Counted from the stretch's first letter, positions 8,425 through 17,401 are shown. The stretch is DNA of 64,000 nt from Candidatus Gastranaerophilales bacterium (GCA_944326475.1 CALVEC010000008.1:22160-86159), one strand, 5' to 3'. Made by a program: numbers and translations. Notes: generated by a model not told the origin, from the letters alone.

Positions 8425-9594
8425 ATGTCAGAAACAAAAGTTATTATAATGGATAGAGATGAGACCTCCAGGGTTATTTTGAAAGATTATCTGAGCGAGA
8501 TTGAAGGCGTTCAGCTTGCGGCGGAATTTGTCGAGTATGACATGGCATTTGATTATGCTGCAAAAAATGAATGCATTGCGGTTATCGATATCAGCGACAA
8601 TGAACTGAAAGCAATTGAGGTTATTTCTGAGCTGAATAAAGTTAATAAAAGCGCCAAAATTGTTGCAATTTCAAACAAAACCTCGACAGAAACAATCATA
8701 AAAACCATGCGTGCCGGCGCAAAAGAATTTATTACAAAACCTATTACAAAAACTCAATTTAGCGATACCGTCAGGGAGCTTTCAAATTCCCCGCAGACAA
8801 ATTCCGGAGACAACTCCTGCAAAATAATTTCAACCTTCTCAAACAAAGGCGGAATCGGGAAAACGTCGATTGCAGTGAACTTAGCGGTAGAAATAGCAGA
8901 GATGACAAAAGAAAAAACCGCGCTTCTGGACTTAAACCTGCAGCTCGGCGACGTTTCAACATTCCTTGATTTAACGCCGTCTTTCGACGTCTGCTATGTT
9001 GTGAATAACCTTGCAAATATTGACAATACAAATATCACAAACGCTCTTACCAGATACAAAAACACCTCGCTCTACGTAATTGCAGACCCGATAAATATTG
9101 AACAGTCAAAAGAAATTACTGCAGAACAGATTAAGGCGCTTATTTTCGAGTTAAAAAAGACTTTTTCATATATAATTATAGATGTGGGCACAAACATCGA
9201 CGCAAAGACAACGACAGCACTGGATATGTCCGATGTGATACTTCTTACGGCGATTGTTAACTTGCCTGCAGTGAGAAATATTCAGCGATGTATGAACTTA
9301 TTCAAAAAACTGAATTATCCGCAGGAAAAAATAAAACTTGTTCTTAACAGATACATGGAAAATGAAGAAATAAAAACTTCGGATATTGAAGAAGCAGTAC
9401 ACGGAAAGGTTTTCTGGAAAATTCCGAACAACTACCTGACTATGATGTCTGCAATTAATAAGGGGGTGCCGGTGAGTGCTGTCAGCCCTGACGCAAATAT
9501 ATCCGTGAATTTTAGAGATTTTGCTTCAAAAATTACAGACTATTTGATTACACAGAATATTAAAAATAACAGTAATTCTGGTTTTGTATTATAA
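8425..9594 (+). CDS. CpaE/TadZ-like protein: receiver domain plus MinD/ParA-family ATPase
   Basis: 389 residues in two domains. Residues 5-115 form a receiver-like domain with the acidic pocket D10/D12, candidate phosphoacceptor D55 (AVIDIS) and K105 (ITKPI) all retained, so it could be phosphorylated. Residues 130-375 are a SIMIBI ATPase with the deviant Walker A motif KGGIGKTS at 141-148 and later YIIIDVGTN. This architecture matches CpaE/TadZ, which places Tad pilus machinery at a cell pole. No other tad/cpa gene is in the window, so involvement in pili is uncertain. An RBS-hiding hairpin and a leader ORF lie upstream. Confidence 0.85.
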   Translation: MSETKVIIMDRDETSRVILKDYLSEIEGVQLAAEFVEYDMAFDYAAKNECIAVIDISDNELKAIEVISELNKVNKSAKIVAISNKTSTETIIKTMRAGAKEFITKPITKTQFSDTVRELSNSPQTNSGDNSCKIISTFSNKGGIGKTSIAVNLAVEIAEMTKEKTALLDLNLQLGDVSTFLDLTPSFDVCYVVNNLANIDNTNITNALTRYKNTSLYVIADPINIEQSKEITAEQIKALIFELKKTFSYIIIDVGTNIDAKTTTALDMSDVILLTAIVNLPAVRNIQRCMNLFKKLNYPQEKIKLVLNRYMENEEIKTSDIEEAVHGKVFWKIPNNYLTMMSAINKGVPVSAVSPDANISVNFRDFASKITDYLITQNIKNNSNSGFVL

Positions 9595-9625
9595 TTAATA
9601 TAGAAAAAAAGCTGGAGATAAGACA

Positions 9626-10120
9626 TTGTCACTGAAAGACAGAATAAATAACGCAAAAAAAACACAACAAGAAATAGTACAGGAAAAAGACTTTTCCGAA
9701 TTTAATATATCCGTGCTGAAACTTTTGGATTTAATCAGAACGGTTGAAACGCCTGAAAAGTTGGGGCTTATTGTCAAAGAGGTTGCTAAATTTCTCGAAA
9801 ATTTTGCGACAGAGAATTTGACGGTCACAGTGTCAGGCGACCTTGACTGCGGAAAACAGGCGCTTCTTGGCTGCCTTTTATCAGGCGTCATTGAAGAAAA
9901 AACAGAACGGCTTGCACGTGAACTCGCGCAAACCAGCGAACTTGTCCAAGAAAACCCGGAGCCTGAGGAGCTTTTGATTGAGGAGCCAACAGACGCTCAA
10001 AACGAGGATGTTTTACAACAGCCCGAGGAACAAAATCCTTTTCCTCAAGAACCGGAGCAGCAGGAACCGGCAATGGTAAAAAAACGCAAAAACCTGCGCC
10101 AGAAACTTAAGGGACGCTGA
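9626..10120 (+). CDS. Hypothetical protein with acidic Pro/Glu/Gln-rich tail
   Basis: 164 residues starting at a TTG codon; GGAG ten bases upstream makes this start the best choice. Residues 1-95 look helical. From about 105 the sequence becomes a disordered Glu/Pro/Gln-rich linker, and it ends in a very basic tail (KKRKNLRQKLKGR), a charge pattern suited to nucleic-acid or membrane-surface contact. It begins 31 nt after the CpaE-like gene and is probably in its operon. No family is recognised. Confidence 0.68.
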   Translation: MSLKDRINNAKKTQQEIVQEKDFSEFNISVLKLLDLIRTVETPEKLGLIVKEVAKFLENFATENLTVTVSGDLDCGKQALLGCLLSGVIEEKTERLARELAQTSELVQENPEPEELLIEEPTDAQNEDVLQQPEEQNPFPQEPEQQEPAMVKKRKNLRQKLKGR

Positions 10121-10191
10121 TTTTAGCTGACAGCGCAGACTTATGCGGTTTTATGCACTGCGGCTTTCATTCAGATATGGGGGTAGAGAGA

Positions 10192-11301
10192 ATGGATTTT
10201 ATTATTGCTTTTGTTGCGGGAATCTGTGTTGGTGCGGCAGCGGTTTGTGCAGTACAAAAATTTATATCAAAAAAAACGGTTGATGCATATTCAGATGTCT
10301 ATGAAAAAATGCAAATGCAATTTGAAAACCTGTCTAACAAAATCTATAAAGAAACTACAAACAACTTTTCCAATATGTCAAAAGAGCGGATTTCAGAGCT
10401 TCTTGAACCGTTCAGAGAAAAATTTGAAGAACTGAAAAAACAGTCATTGCTCAATAATGAGCAGTTTGCAAAACTTGATATTCATATTAAAGACGTGCTT
10501 GAAACGGGTGCAAAGATTTGTATTGACACAAAGACGCTTGCAGCGTCGCTCAAGGGCGATAATATGGTTCAGGGTAAGTGGGGAGAGGTCATATTGGAGC
10601 GGGTTCTTGAACTCTCAGGACTGAGAAAAGGCGAGGAATATGTTGTTCAAACCGCTTATTCTGTCGGAAGACCGGACGCAGCCGTACTCCTTCCTGATAA
10701 CAAGGCTGTTTTTATTGATGCAAAAACAACACTGGCATCTTATGAGTCCTATCTTGAGGCAAAAGACGAACAGGAAGCAAAGCAGTGTCTGGATGCTTTT
10801 AAGGCATCCGTGAAAACACACATTCAAAACCTTTCAAAAAAAGAATATTACAGCGCAGAGGAAGTTTTGTCACCCGAGTACGTGCTTATGTTTGTTCCGG
10901 TAGAAAGCTGTTACACTTTGCTTTTTGGCGGCAACAGCGAGCTTTGGGAACTTGCCTGGAAAAACAAGGTAATGCCTGTTTCTCCGTCGACATTGCTTGC
11001 CGCGTTAAAAATAATAAACAGTTTTAATATAGTAAACAGACAGAATAAAAATGCCGGAGAAATTGCGGCTCTTGCCGGTAAAATGCTAGATAAATTTTCC
11101 GGATTGCTTAACGATTTGAACGGTCTGCAAAAAAATCTCTCGGCTGCCGTCACAAAACTAAACGGCAGAGACAGTATCATAAGTCAGGCGGAAAAAATGC
11201 GCGAGCTTGGCGCAAAATGTTCAAAAAACTTGCCGGTACTGAGTGTCAGAGAAACAAGTCCGGTTGAACCGCACACCCCGGAGGATGAAGCGGTTTTATA
11301 A
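10192..11301 (+). CDS. rmuC: RmuC family protein
   Basis: About 369 residues. An N-terminal membrane anchor (FIIAFVAGICVGAAAVCAV) is followed by a coiled coil (about 35-105) and the RmuC domain with a PD-(D/E)XK-nuclease-like core: QGKWGEVILERVLE, then GRPDAAVLLPD and FIDAKTTLASYE. E. coli RmuC limits inversion between short inverted repeats. That is noteworthy here because this genome carries long inverted repeats, though no link is shown. The ATG at 10192 is preferred over 13 codons upstream because the anchor then starts at the N-terminus. Confidence 0.9.
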   Translation: MDFIIAFVAGICVGAAAVCAVQKFISKKTVDAYSDVYEKMQMQFENLSNKIYKETTNNFSNMSKERISELLEPFREKFEELKKQSLLNNEQFAKLDIHIKDVLETGAKICIDTKTLAASLKGDNMVQGKWGEVILERVLELSGLRKGEEYVVQTAYSVGRPDAAVLLPDNKAVFIDAKTTLASYESYLEAKDEQEAKQCLDAFKASVKTHIQNLSKKEYYSAEEVLSPEYVLMFVPVESCYTLLFGGNSELWELAWKNKVMPVSPSTLLAALKIINSFNIVNRQNKNAGEIAALAGKMLDKFSGLLNDLNGLQKNLSAAVTKLNGRDSIISQAEKMRELGAKCSKNLPVLSVRETSPVEPHTPEDEAVL

Positions 11302-11353
11302 CTTAGCGGATAATTGGCTGGCTTGTTAAAAGCCAAAAAAATTTCATTTAAAC

Positions 11354-11383
11354 TTGCCAAAAGACTGCTGTTTATTCTATAAT
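11354..11383 (+). promoter_or_regulatory. Promoter of the ybaB-recR operon
   Basis: TTGCCA (11354-11359), 18-bp spacer, TATAAT (11378-11383). The leader ends in AAGGGAGAGG before the ybaB ATG. Confidence 0.65.
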
Positions 11384-11419
11384 TTATAATGCTAAAAATA
11401 AAAGGGAGAGGTTTACAAA

Positions 11420-11752
11420 ATGAATATAGCTCAAATGATGAAACAGGCTCAATTTATGCAAAAAAAGCTGCAAGAAGCACAAACAGAGCTTGAAAATACA
11501 GAGTTTAGCGCAGAAGCCGGAAACGGTTCGGTTAAGGTAGTATGCGACGGTCAGGGATATTTTAAGTCAATTAAACTTCAAAAAGAAGCGCTAAATCCGG
11601 AAAATCCGTCATCAATCGATGATGATACGGTGGAAATGCTTGAAGACCTTATTTCAACAGCAATGAAACAGGCGCTTTCACAGGCAAATACCGCTAAAGA
11701 AGCAAAAATGAAGTCACTCACAGGCGGAATTAATATACCGGGTCTGTTCTAA
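11420..11752 (+). CDS. ybaB: YbaB/EbfC family nucleoid-associated protein
   Basis: 110 residues, the usual size. It opens with MMKQAQFMQKKLQEAQ, and the core contains AGNGSVKVVCDGQG, the conserved strand-turn of the family; the tail is GGINIPGLF. YbaB dimers bind DNA and are almost always encoded next to recR, as here: the stop and the recR start share TAATG. The usual third partner, dnaX, is instead at 60.7-62.6 kb on the other strand. Confidence 0.93.
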   Translation: MNIAQMMKQAQFMQKKLQEAQTELENTEFSAEAGNGSVKVVCDGQGYFKSIKLQKEALNPENPSSIDDDTVEMLEDLISTAMKQALSQANTAKEAKMKSLTGGINIPGLF

Positions 11753-12351
11753 TGCAATACACAAAGCCGCTGGCTGTTTTGATAGATTATTTTCAACGCT
11801 TTCCGGGCATCGGTCCGAAGTCTGCGCAGCGTATTGCTTTTTACTTGTTAAAAATGCCGGAACACGAAGTTGAAAAATTTGCAAACGCAATGGTTACGGC
11901 AAAGCAGACCATTCACTACTGCGATATTTGCTTTAACATGTCAGCCTCTAATCCCTGTGAAATCTGTTCCGACACAAACCGTGACAGCTCTTTAATATGT
12001 GTTTGCGCCGAAACAAAAGATCTGGTTGCCATAGAAAACACAAATGAATACAAAGGCAAATACCATGTACTGCAGGGATTGATTTCTCCGATTGAAGGAA
12101 TCGGTGCTGACGACATCCGCATAAAAGAGCTTCTGCAGCGTATTGCAAATAACGACGTAAAAGAAGTTATTCTGGCACTCGGTCCCTCTGTCGAAGGCGA
12201 AGCCACAAGTCTCTATTTGACCAAGCTTATAAAACCTTTTAACGTAAAAATCAGCCGTATAGCTTTCGGCATTCCTGTCGGCTCCGATATTGAATATGCC
12301 GATGAGATTACACTTGCACGGGCAATTGAATGCAGAAGGGAAGTTCTGTAG
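11752..12351 (+). CDS. recR: Recombination protein RecR
   Basis: 199 residues, standard for RecR, the ring-forming partner of RecO and RecF that helps load RecA at single-strand gaps. A helix-hairpin-helix start (FQRFPGIGPKSAQRIAFYLL) is followed by a C4 zinc finger (CDICFN and CEIC, about residues 57-72), a Toprim domain, and the C-terminal EYADEITLARAI. The start codon overlaps the ybaB stop. It is the last gene of its operon and is followed by a 760-bp repeat-filled gap. Confidence 0.95.
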   Translation: MQYTKPLAVLIDYFQRFPGIGPKSAQRIAFYLLKMPEHEVEKFANAMVTAKQTIHYCDICFNMSASNPCEICSDTNRDSSLICVCAETKDLVAIENTNEYKGKYHVLQGLISPIEGIGADDIRIKELLQRIANNDVKEVILALGPSVEGEATSLYLTKLIKPFNVKISRIAFGIPVGSDIEYADEITLARAIECRREVL

Positions 12352-13115
12352 GTGCTGAATATTAGAGATTACGAAGGGAGTTAGGCAGGCATGTTGGGCA
12401 TACTTGCCCGATGAAAGCCAACGCCGGCCGCCCCCTACGGGTCACTCCCCACCCTAACCCTCCCCAAGTTGGGGAGGAAGGACTCCGTCCGGAAGGTGAC
12501 TAAATGTCACGTTACGGATGGAGGCAGGCTAAGTGAGAAACGAAGTTTCTCCGTGCCGTATAAAAATTAAAAGAGAACTCCTTCCCCGACTTGGGGAGCT
12601 GATTTCCGGACGGACGACACGACCAAAGGGAGTTAGTCCGGGGAGTCGGATTTTCTGTAGGGCGGAGTCGAGCCCAAAGGGCGAGCGAGCCCGTAACATC
12701 TCGAGCTCCGTAGTGAGTGACAAAAATCCAAAGGATTTTGTAACGAACGTCAGGAGCGTAGAGAGCAGAATAATCCGTAAATGAACAAGACGGCAGCGCA
12801 GCACAAAAGGCGAAACTTTTCGAGCGAGAAGGAAATTCAAGACAAGGCTGGGAAGGGGAACGGCAAAGAATAGCAGGTTGTGAAAATTTTAATTTACCGC
12901 AACAAAACTTCACTCTCCGGCGGGAGATGGAATAAAGTGCAAACCAAACGGGGGTTACAGGGGGTGTCACCCTACTTTGCTTTTTTATTACAAAATGTAA
13001 ACTTTATTTTCTTTTACTATCAATTTCCCTGAAGTTATATTTTTTATATACAATAGAGGTAATACAAATATCAATCGCGAGAGAGAACAAAAATTATTGA
13101 GAGAGGAGATAAAAT
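12352..13115. repeat. Gene-free interval built from interspersed repeat fragments
   Basis: 764 bp without a credible gene. It holds the 155-bp palindrome-rich repeat (12444-12598) and a segment resembling one at 36865-36890 (GACGGACGACACGACCAAAGG). Near 12850 a GGGAAGGGGAACGGC piece also occurs, inverted, near 63587, and at 12942-12972 there is an inverted copy of the GGGGGTTACAGGGGGTGTC motif. Its base composition is more GC-rich than the genes around it. The ORFs across it follow the repeats and have no ribosome-binding sites. Confidence 0.7.
12444..12598 (+). repeat. 155-bp palindrome-rich interspersed repeat, copy 1
   Basis: Nearly identical, in inverted orientation, to 63606-63760. Successive hairpins are visible: CCTCCCCAAGTTGGGGAGG, GGTGAC-TAAAT-GTCAC, GAAACGAAGTTTC, and a closing CTTCCCCGACTTGGGGAG. 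There is no coding capacity, and the regular hairpins suggest a structured mobile repeat. Confidence 0.85.
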
Positions 13116-13496
13116 ATGCCCATAACAGATTTAAGACCAACAAATGCCTACGGTCAAAAAACTACATTTAATAAAACTGCTTTTTTTAAACATGTTATGA
13201 ACACAGCATACGACACTAATGGTGATAAAACATTAAGCACACAAGAAAAAGAGGTAATGCAAGAAGAAGAAAAGGCGGCACGTAAGAAATTAGAAGAAAT
13301 GGGAATAGATAAGAAATATTGGGACCAGGCTACAGACATACTATTGAAAAAAGTTGATTTTTCTAAAGGTAAATTCTTTAAATATTCAGATGTTTTGAAA
13401 CTGGCGGAAGGACTGTCAAATAAAGCAGGCTTTAATAAGTTAACGGAAAAGCTTGCGCAGTTCGGTAATCCAGACCCTGCATACTTTTTCAATTAA
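13116..13496 (+). CDS. Small protein with an EF-hand-like calcium loop
   Basis: 126 residues. Residues 33-44 read DTNGDKTLSTQE, fitting the EF-hand loop pattern (Asp at 1, Asn at 3, Asp at 5, hydrophobic at 8, Glu at 12). A Lys replaces the usual Gly at position 6. The N-terminus (MPITDLRPTNAYGQKTTFNK) looks disordered and carries a Thr-Phe-Asn motif like the Ser/Thr-Phe-Gly/Lys motifs of other hypotheticals in this window. AGAGAGGAG precedes the ATG. No signal peptide. Function unknown; calcium binding is a motif-based guess. Confidence 0.72.
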   Translation: MPITDLRPTNAYGQKTTFNKTAFFKHVMNTAYDTNGDKTLSTQEKEVMQEEEKAARKKLEEMGIDKKYWDQATDILLKKVDFSKGKFFKYSDVLKLAEGLSNKAGFNKLTEKLAQFGNPDPAYFFN

Positions 13497-13505
13497 TAAC
13501 ACATA

Positions 13506-13541
13506 AAAAACACCCTCAAAAATTTGAGGGTGTTTTTTTAT
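13506..13541. terminator. Bidirectional terminator closing the ribosomal operon
   Basis: ACACCCTCAAA paired with TTTGAGGGTGT, with A-runs before and T-runs after. It can therefore terminate both the small gene from the left and rplR from the right. Its position shows that the ribosomal operon really ends at L18. Confidence 0.9.
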
Positions 13542-13564
13542 CTTACCGGCTAAAGCCGTATTTA

Positions 13565-13933
13565 TTAGAAGTTCAAACCTGCTTCCCTTGCAGCGTCTGC
13601 GAGTGCAGCAACTCTGCCGTGATAGAGGAAGCCGCCTCTGTCAAAAACGCAGTCTTTTACGCCGGCAGCAAGTGCTTTCTTTGCGATTGCTTCGCCAACT
13701 GCTTTTGCAGATTCAATATTACCGCCGTGAGCAAGGTTTGCTTTCAGGTCTTTATCAATTGAAGAAGCTGAGCAGATTGTAACACCTTTTACGTCATCAA
13801 TAAGCTGAGCGTAAATGTGTTTTGTGCTTCTGTAAACAGCCAGTCTCGGAGCTTCTGCAGTTCCTGAGATTTTGAGTCTTACTCTCTGGTGTCTTTTTCT
13901 AGTTTGTTCTTTTCTGTTTTTTGTTCCAATCAT
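13565..13933 (-). CDS. rplR: Large-subunit ribosomal protein L18 (uL18)
   Basis: 122 residues. L18 binds 5S rRNA in the central protuberance. Diagnostic motifs are the basic start ([19 protein letters not shown]), [18 protein letters not shown] and the C-terminus [20 protein letters not shown]. It is the last gene of this S10-spc cluster. In most bacteria rpsE, rpmD, rplO and secY follow, but here a terminator and a convergent gene come next. It is separated from rplF by an extra hypothetical gene. Confidence 0.97.
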   Translation of the reverse strand: MIGTKNRKEQTRKRHQRVRLKISGTAEAPRLAVYRSTKHIYAQLIDDVKGVTICSASSIDKDLKANLAHGGNIESAKAVGEAIAKKALAAGVKDCVFDRGGFLYHGRVAALADAAREAGLNF

Positions 13934-14012
13934 TTTTCTTTCCTTTCACCGAAGCCTTCTTACTTTGAATTTTGATTTTATACAAACATTCTATAAGGGC
14001 TTATGCCGGCTT

Positions 14013-14330
14013 TTATACTGTAACAACGAATTGTTTTGCTTCTTTTTGAACGAACTGTTCTGCCGCATTGGAGTCAATATCCTTTAACAGTGAATAATCT
14101 CTAAAGGAATTATCCGTAAATATTCTCAGCCCCTCCGGGTATAATCCGCCGTAAGGTCTGGCGTAGGTATTAACGAACTCAACTCTGTCAACAAAAACTA
14201 CGCTGCGGTTGCGAAAAGTGGTAGCCTGATCTTTTTCAATGCGTTTTTCGACTTGTTCTTTCGGGGTACTAAGCCCTTGTTTGTAACGTATATCGAATAT
14301 TTTACCGAATGATACGGGATTTACTTTCAT
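14013..14330 (-). CDS. Unrecognised gene inserted between rplF and rplR
   Basis: 105 residues starting 9 nt after the rplF stop, with AAGGGG before the ATG; 79 nt then separate it from rplR, so it must be cotranscribed with ribosomal genes. The N-terminus MKVNPVSFGKIFDIRYK carries the Ser-Phe-Gly motif shared with several unrelated proteins here. The middle (NRSVVFVDRVEFVNTYARP) looks like beta strands and the C-terminus is helical (AAEQFVQKEAKQFVVTV). It matches no ribosomal protein I know. It could be a lineage-specific ribosome-associated protein or a passenger that gains high expression. Confidence 0.8.
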   Translation of the reverse strand: MKVNPVSFGKIFDIRYKQGLSTPKEQVEKRIEKDQATTFRNRSVVFVDRVEFVNTYARPYGGLYPEGLRIFTDNSFRDYSLLKDIDSNAAEQFVQKEAKQFVVTV

Positions 14331-14339
14331 GGCTGCCCC

Positions 14340-14879
14340 TTACTTCTTACCTGTTTTACCGGCTTTACGTCTGATGTATTCGCCTTCGTACTTGATACCT
14401 TTACCTTTGTAAACTTCAGGAGGTCTCTTTCCTCTGATTTCTGCGGCAACATCACCGACAAGCTGTTTGTTGGCACCTTTTACAGTGATTTTTGTGTTAT
14501 TTTCAACAGTGATAGTGATACCCTGCGGAGGTTCTACTTTTACGGGGTGAGAATAACCGAGCGCAAGGTTCAATACTGTACCTTCCATATTTGCACGGTA
14601 GCCGACGCCGTTGATTTCAAGTTTCTTTTCAAAACCGTGTTTTACGCCTTGAACAGCGTTATTAACGAGAGTTCTGGACAAGCCCCAGAGTGAGCGGGAT
14701 TTTCTGTCGTCCTGAACTTTAGCTAATACAACGTGATTATCTTCTAATTTAACGGAAATTTCGGGGCATACAGTGACAGTCTCTGTACCGAGCGGTCCTT
14801 TGGCAGTGACGGTCTGACCGTCGATTTTAACTTCGACGCCTTCCGGAATTTCAACAGGTTTTTTACCTATACGTGACAT
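14340..14879 (-). CDS. rplF: Large-subunit ribosomal protein L6 (uL6)
   Basis: 179 residues with the usual start MSRIGKKPVEIPEGV. L6 lies near the sarcin-ricin loop and the factor-binding site. Two repeated L6 folds are visible; the second ends in the signature PEVYKGKGIKYEGEYIRRK. The start chosen has AAGGAG in front, and an ATG ten codons upstream is less likely. The extra hypothetical gene follows after 9 nt. Confidence 0.97.
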   Translation of the reverse strand: MSRIGKKPVEIPEGVEVKIDGQTVTAKGPLGTETVTVCPEISVKLEDNHVVLAKVQDDRKSRSLWGLSRTLVNNAVQGVKHGFEKKLEINGVGYRANMEGTVLNLALGYSHPVKVEPPQGITITVENNTKITVKGANKQLVGDVAAEIRGKRPPEVYKGKGIKYEGEYIRRKAGKTGKK

Positions 14880-14987
14880 TTTTATCTCCTTCTTGCTCGC
14901 CAGCCCCAAACTGTTTTATTTTCAGTCTTTTCTATTCTCAATCCCGGGCTTGCTCGCTAATTTTTAACTAACTAATAAAGATGGGGA

Positions 14988-15383
14988 CTACCATACATAG
15001 CAGAGGATTTCTCCGCCGATGTTTTCTTTTCTGGCTTTTCTGTCTGTCATCAAGCCTTTGCTGGTAGAAATAATAGCTATTCCCAAGCCGCCGAATACCT
15101 GCGGAAGGTTTTTAGCTTTGCAATATATTCTGAGACCTGTTTTTGAAACCCTTTTCAGGTTTGAAATTACAGGTTTATTCTTTTCATCGTATTTCAAGGT
15201 GATAGAAAGGACTTTGAATTTTCCTGATTCTTTTTCTGTGAAATCAGTGATATATCCTTCTTCTTTCAAAACTTTAGCCAGTTCGAGTTTTAATTTTGAA
15301 CTCGGCATTTCAACTTCCGGATGAGAAACGATGTTTGCGTTTCTGATTCTTGTGAGCATATCTGCTATCGGATCTGTGTACAT
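14988..15383 (-). CDS. rpsH: Small-subunit ribosomal protein S8 (uS8)
   Basis: 131 residues. S8 is a primary binder of 16S rRNA and, in E. coli, the autogenous repressor of the spc operon. Conserved parts are [14 protein letters not shown] at the start and the C-terminal [28 protein letters not shown] supports the ATG at 15383, ten codons inside the longest frame. A 185-nt spacer separates it from rpsN upstream. Confidence 0.97.
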   Translation of the reverse strand: MYTDPIADMLTRIRNANIVSHPEVEMPSSKLKLELAKVLKEEGYITDFTEKESGKFKVLSITLKYDEKNKPVISNLKRVSKTGLRIYCKAKNLPQVFGGLGIAIISTSKGLMTDRKARKENIGGEILCYVW

Positions 15384-15568
15384 TTTATTTTCCTTTTTCT
15401 TGCGGGCACTCAATTTTCAAAGCCGGGGCGATTATACAGCCGCCTTTTATAAACTGATTCCCTTACTACTTACTAAAACTTTGCAAAGCAGGTACTAAGC
15501 CTGCCGCCGTAACGCCGGAGCCGCAAATGCGCCCCTGCCTGTCTAGCAGTATAGTCAAGAACAAATTG

Positions 15569-15775
15569 TTACCAACTTGCTTTAACTACACCGGGTAACA
15601 AGCCTTCATGCGCCATTTTTCTCAGGCAGATTCTGCAAAGACCGAAATCTCTGTGAAATCCGTGAGGACGTCCGCATACAGAACATCTGTTATGGAGTCT
15701 TACTCTCGGGTATTTGCCCTTTGATACGAGCAATTCTCTTTTTTGTTCTTTAGCTATCATTGCTTTTTTAGCCAC
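15569..15775 (-). CDS. rpsN: Small-subunit ribosomal protein S14, zinc-binding (type Z)
   Basis: 68 residues, the short zinc-ribbon form. Two Cys pairs are visible, CSVC and CRIC, separated by [12 protein letters not shown]. The C-terminus [16 protein letters not shown] is typical. It sits in the canonical place between rplE and rpsH. As far as I recall, photosynthetic Cyanobacteria use the longer zinc-free S14, so the short form here is a point of difference. Confidence 0.96.
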   Translation of the reverse strand: MAKKAMIAKEQKRELLVSKGKYPRVRLHNRCSVCGRPHGFHRDFGLCRICLRKMAHEGLLPGVVKASW

Positions 15776-15855
15776 GATTAATTTCTCCTTTTTGTATTTA
15801 TTCCGCCAATTTAGCGGCTTTAAATTGTTTTTTTTGTCTTTAAGCTGCTTTCAGC

Positions 15856-16416
15856 TTAGTTGTGTGATTTTTTCTTGAAAGGCATTCCGAGTTCCGCAAG
15901 GAGTGCTCTCGCTTCTTCATCAGTTTTTGCTGTTGTGATGATAGAAATGTTCATACCTTTTACAAGATCAACTTCATCGTATGTAATCTCAGGGAACAAA
16001 GATTGTTCTTTCAACCCTAATGTATAATTGCCTCTGCCGTCAAAACTTTTAGAAGACACGCCTCTAAAGTCACGGATTCTGGGGAGTACAACACAAATTA
16101 ATTTTTGCAGGAAGTCATACATTCTTTCGCCGCGGAGTGTAACCATTGCGCCGACCGGCATGCCTTCTCTGAGCTTAAAAGATGCGATTGATTTTTTTGC
16201 TCTGGTAATTACCGCTTTTTGACCTGCAATTTTTGTCAATTGAGCAACGATACTTTCAGCAAGTTTTGAATTGTGGCAAGCTTCACCGACACCCATGTTG
16301 ATAACGATTTTATCAAGTTTCGGAATCTGGTGTACGTTGTCATAACCAAACTGGGATTTGAGTGCATCTTTAACTTCTTCGTTGTATTTAACTTTTAAAT
16401 CTTTAGTTACTGTCAT
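15856..16416 (-). CDS. rplE: Large-subunit ribosomal protein L5 (uL5)
   Basis: About 186 residues; L5 binds 5S rRNA and contacts the P-site tRNA. Recognisable segments are [34 protein letters not shown] and [17 protein letters not shown]. The ATG at 16416 ([15 protein letters not shown]) follows AAAAAAGGAA and fits the family start better than one 11 codons upstream. Confidence 0.97.
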   Translation of the reverse strand: MTVTKDLKVKYNEEVKDALKSQFGYDNVHQIPKLDKIVINMGVGEACHNSKLAESIVAQLTKIAGQKAVITRAKKSIASFKLREGMPVGAMVTLRGERMYDFLQKLICVVLPRIRDFRGVSSKSFDGRGNYTLGLKEQSLFPEITYDEVDLVKGMNISIITTAKTDEEARALLAELGMPFKKKSHN

Positions 16417-16493
16417 TTCCTTTTTTCCTTCCGTAGAATGCATCTTCATTCACGGTAAAATTATACCTCAAACAAGATGCCCATACTTATGTG

Positions 16494-16844
16494 TTACGCG
16501 TCAATATGTTCGCCGCATTTTTTGCAAACACGGACTTTTTTACCGTCAACGATTTCATGTTTAACACGAGTAGCTTTTTCGCAGCTCTGGCAGTAAATCA
16601 TAACTTTTGATGAATCCATCGGAGCTTCGATATCGATAAGACCGCCCTGAATACCAGCCATAGGATTGGGTTTCTGGGCTTTTTTAATCATGTTGGCTCC
16701 TTCAACAATTACCTTGTTTTCAGATGCAACAATTTTTTTGATATTACCGATTTTGCCTCTGTCTTTGCCGGCTGTAACGATTACTCTGTCACCGGTTTTT
16801 ACATGCAAATCGTGTTTTTCAATTTGTTTTTTTGTGTTTCTCAT
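16494..16844 (-). CDS. rplX: Large-subunit ribosomal protein L24 (uL24)
   Basis: 116 residues, an assembly-initiating protein of the 50S subunit. A KOW motif (HVKTGDRVIVTAGKDRGKIG) lies near the N-terminus. GANMIKKAQKPNP follows, and a C-terminal extension with two Cys pairs (CQSC and CKKC) probably binds zinc, as in many Gram-positive L24 proteins. Confidence 0.97.
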   Translation of the reverse strand: MRNTKKQIEKHDLHVKTGDRVIVTAGKDRGKIGNIKKIVASENKVIVEGANMIKKAQKPNPMAGIQGGLIDIEAPMDSSKVMIYCQSCEKATRVKHEIVDGKKVRVCKKCGEHIDA

Positions 16845-16922
16845 TTTCTTGTATCCTTAATTATTAATTTATAGGAATTGTCTATTTTGCAAAGTCTGAC
16901 ATTAAAATCAGGCTTTACTCAA

Positions 16923-17291
16923 CTAAATAACTTCGGGAGCAAGGGAGATAATCTTCATGAAGTTCTTTTCGCGAAGTTCTCTTGCAACCGGTCCAAATAC
17001 ACGGGTACCTCTCGGGTTGCCGTCTTTGTTGATAATAACAGCTGCATTTTCATCAAATCTGATAACAGAGCCGTCAGCACGTTTGATGTCAGCTTTTGTT
17101 CTGACAACTACAGCTTTAACAACTTCAGATTTTTTTACAGCCATATTAGGAGTAGCGTCTTTAACAGTCGCTACGATTACATCACCGACGTGAGCATATT
17201 TTTTGTTTGAACTGCCCATTACACGTATGCACAAAAGTTCTTTTGCGCCTGTGTTGTCAGCTACGACTAATCTGGTTTCTGGTTGTATCAT
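16923..17291 (-). CDS. rplN: Large-subunit ribosomal protein L14 (uL14)
   Basis: 122 residues, the invariant family length. L14 forms part of the inter-subunit bridge and the binding site for RsfS. Starts [19 protein letters not shown]; contains [17 protein letters not shown] and [14 protein letters not shown]. The 110-nt spacer upstream (towards rpsQ) contains GC-rich inverted repeats. Confidence 0.98.
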   Translation of the reverse strand: MIQPETRLVVADNTGAKELLCIRVMGSSNKKYAHVGDVIVATVKDATPNMAVKKSEVVKAVVVRTKADIKRADGSVIRFDENAAVIINKDGNPRGTRVFGPVARELREKNFMKIISLAPEVI

Positions 17292-17401
17292 TGTTACTTA
17301 TCCTTATACTTAAATTATCGGAATCTTTGCCGCCGGGATTTATCCCGAACGGCTTTGGCTCAACTGCCGGTTTAAGGCAGTCTCTGCCTAACACACCTAA
17401 A

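Noticed and set aside
12512..12970. Overlapping ORFs on both strands after recR
   Set aside because: They run through the repeat cluster, several frames are open at once because of composition, and none has a supporting ribosome-binding site.
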